The translations under genes were made by a program, and so were the position numbers. DNA of 7,687 nucleotides from DATHWB01 sp040905965 (GTDB lineage: Bacteria > Actinomycetota > Acidimicrobiia > Spongiisociales > ZC4RG35): assembly GCA_040905965.1 (NCBI GenBank), contig JBBDQP010000035.1, positions 1 through 7,687 of the forward strand, written 5' to 3'. Below the pieces are notes generated by a model, which did not search any database, was not told the DNA's origin, and worked only from the letters and a program-made list of their open reading frames with translations. Positions 7,617 through 7,687 of the stretch are shown piece after piece; positions within the stretch are counted from its first letter, which is position 1, and every line of letters starts with the position of its first letter.

Positions 7617-7632
7617 GCTGTTACCCGCTCAT

Positions 7633-7687
7633 GGGGGTGTACTGGTTTCGACGTTGGATGTCGAAGCAACGGAAGCGAGCCGGGGAT
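7633..7687 (+). ncRNA. ssrA: Transfer-messenger RNA (tmRNA), 5' end only
   Basis: tmRNA acts as tRNA and mRNA to release ribosomes stalled on broken messages and to tag the incomplete protein for proteolysis. The sequence from GGGGGTGTACTGGTTTCGAC onward matches the conserved tmRNA 5' end: a G-rich acceptor strand, the D-loop-like GGTTTCGACG, and the downstream GGAAGCGAGCCGGGG found in actinobacterial tmRNAs. TTCGAC (7647-7652) can pair with GTCGAA (7660-7665) around a 7-nt loop. Only 55 nt are in the window; the tag reading frame and the 3' tRNA-like half lie beyond it, so the exact 5' base cannot be checked against the acceptor stem. Adjacency to smpB supports the call. Confidence 0.93.

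Noticed and set aside
7292..7669. Minus-strand 125-codon frame running through the intergenic region and ssrA
   Set aside because: It overlaps the tmRNA 5' end and the real minus-strand gene in another frame, with no protein features.

Overview
The window looks like chromosomal core sequence from a high-GC, actinobacteria-type organism. The pointers are the GC-rich coding bias, TAnnnT-like promoter hexamers, weak or absent Shine-Dalgarno sites at several starts, and the gene order prfB-ftsE-ftsX-cell-wall hydrolase-smpB-ssrA. A deep-branching class such as Acidimicrobiia is my best guess. It rests on gene order and on the retained RF2 frameshift, which the well-known actinobacteria lack as far as I recall; no database comparison was possible.

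Layout, left to right: the C-terminal three quarters of secA (1-2108, cut by the window edge); prfB encoding RF2 (2142-3255), which needs a +1 programmed frameshift at an in-frame TGA; ftsE (3360-4281), interrupted by a 100-N assembly gap; ftsX (4278-5189); a secreted coiled-coil M23 peptidase (5186-6379); smpB (6372-6851); a strong bidirectional hairpin terminator (6853-6886); a convergent gene for a small acidic secreted protein of unknown function (6895-7497, minus strand); a divergent control region with a perfect 17-bp inverted repeat (7522-7576); and the 5' end of ssrA (tmRNA) running off the right edge. No stretch over 300 bases lacks a gene. The longest non-coding interval is 7498-7632.

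The genes fall into three functional groups. SecA is the motor of protein export. FtsE and FtsX form an ABC-type complex at the division site that transmits ATP hydrolysis across the membrane to a cell-wall hydrolase, and the adjoining exported M23 protein is the obvious partner. prfB, smpB and ssrA concern translation termination: RF2 ends normal translation at UGA/UAA, while SmpB with tmRNA rescues stalled ribosomes. ftsE, ftsX, the M23 gene and smpB overlap at every junction (4, 4 and 8 nt), so they should be one translationally coupled operon ending at the hairpin.

The points most worth a second look are: (i) the N gap, which falls inside an in-phase 27-bp tandem repeat coding for an acidic FtsE tail, so it is probably a collapsed repeat, and the apparent FtsE-FtsX fusion is an artefact of the 100-N filler; (ii) the canonical RF2 frameshift site; (iii) the long inverted repeat between the unknown secreted gene and ssrA; and (iv) the unknown secreted protein itself.
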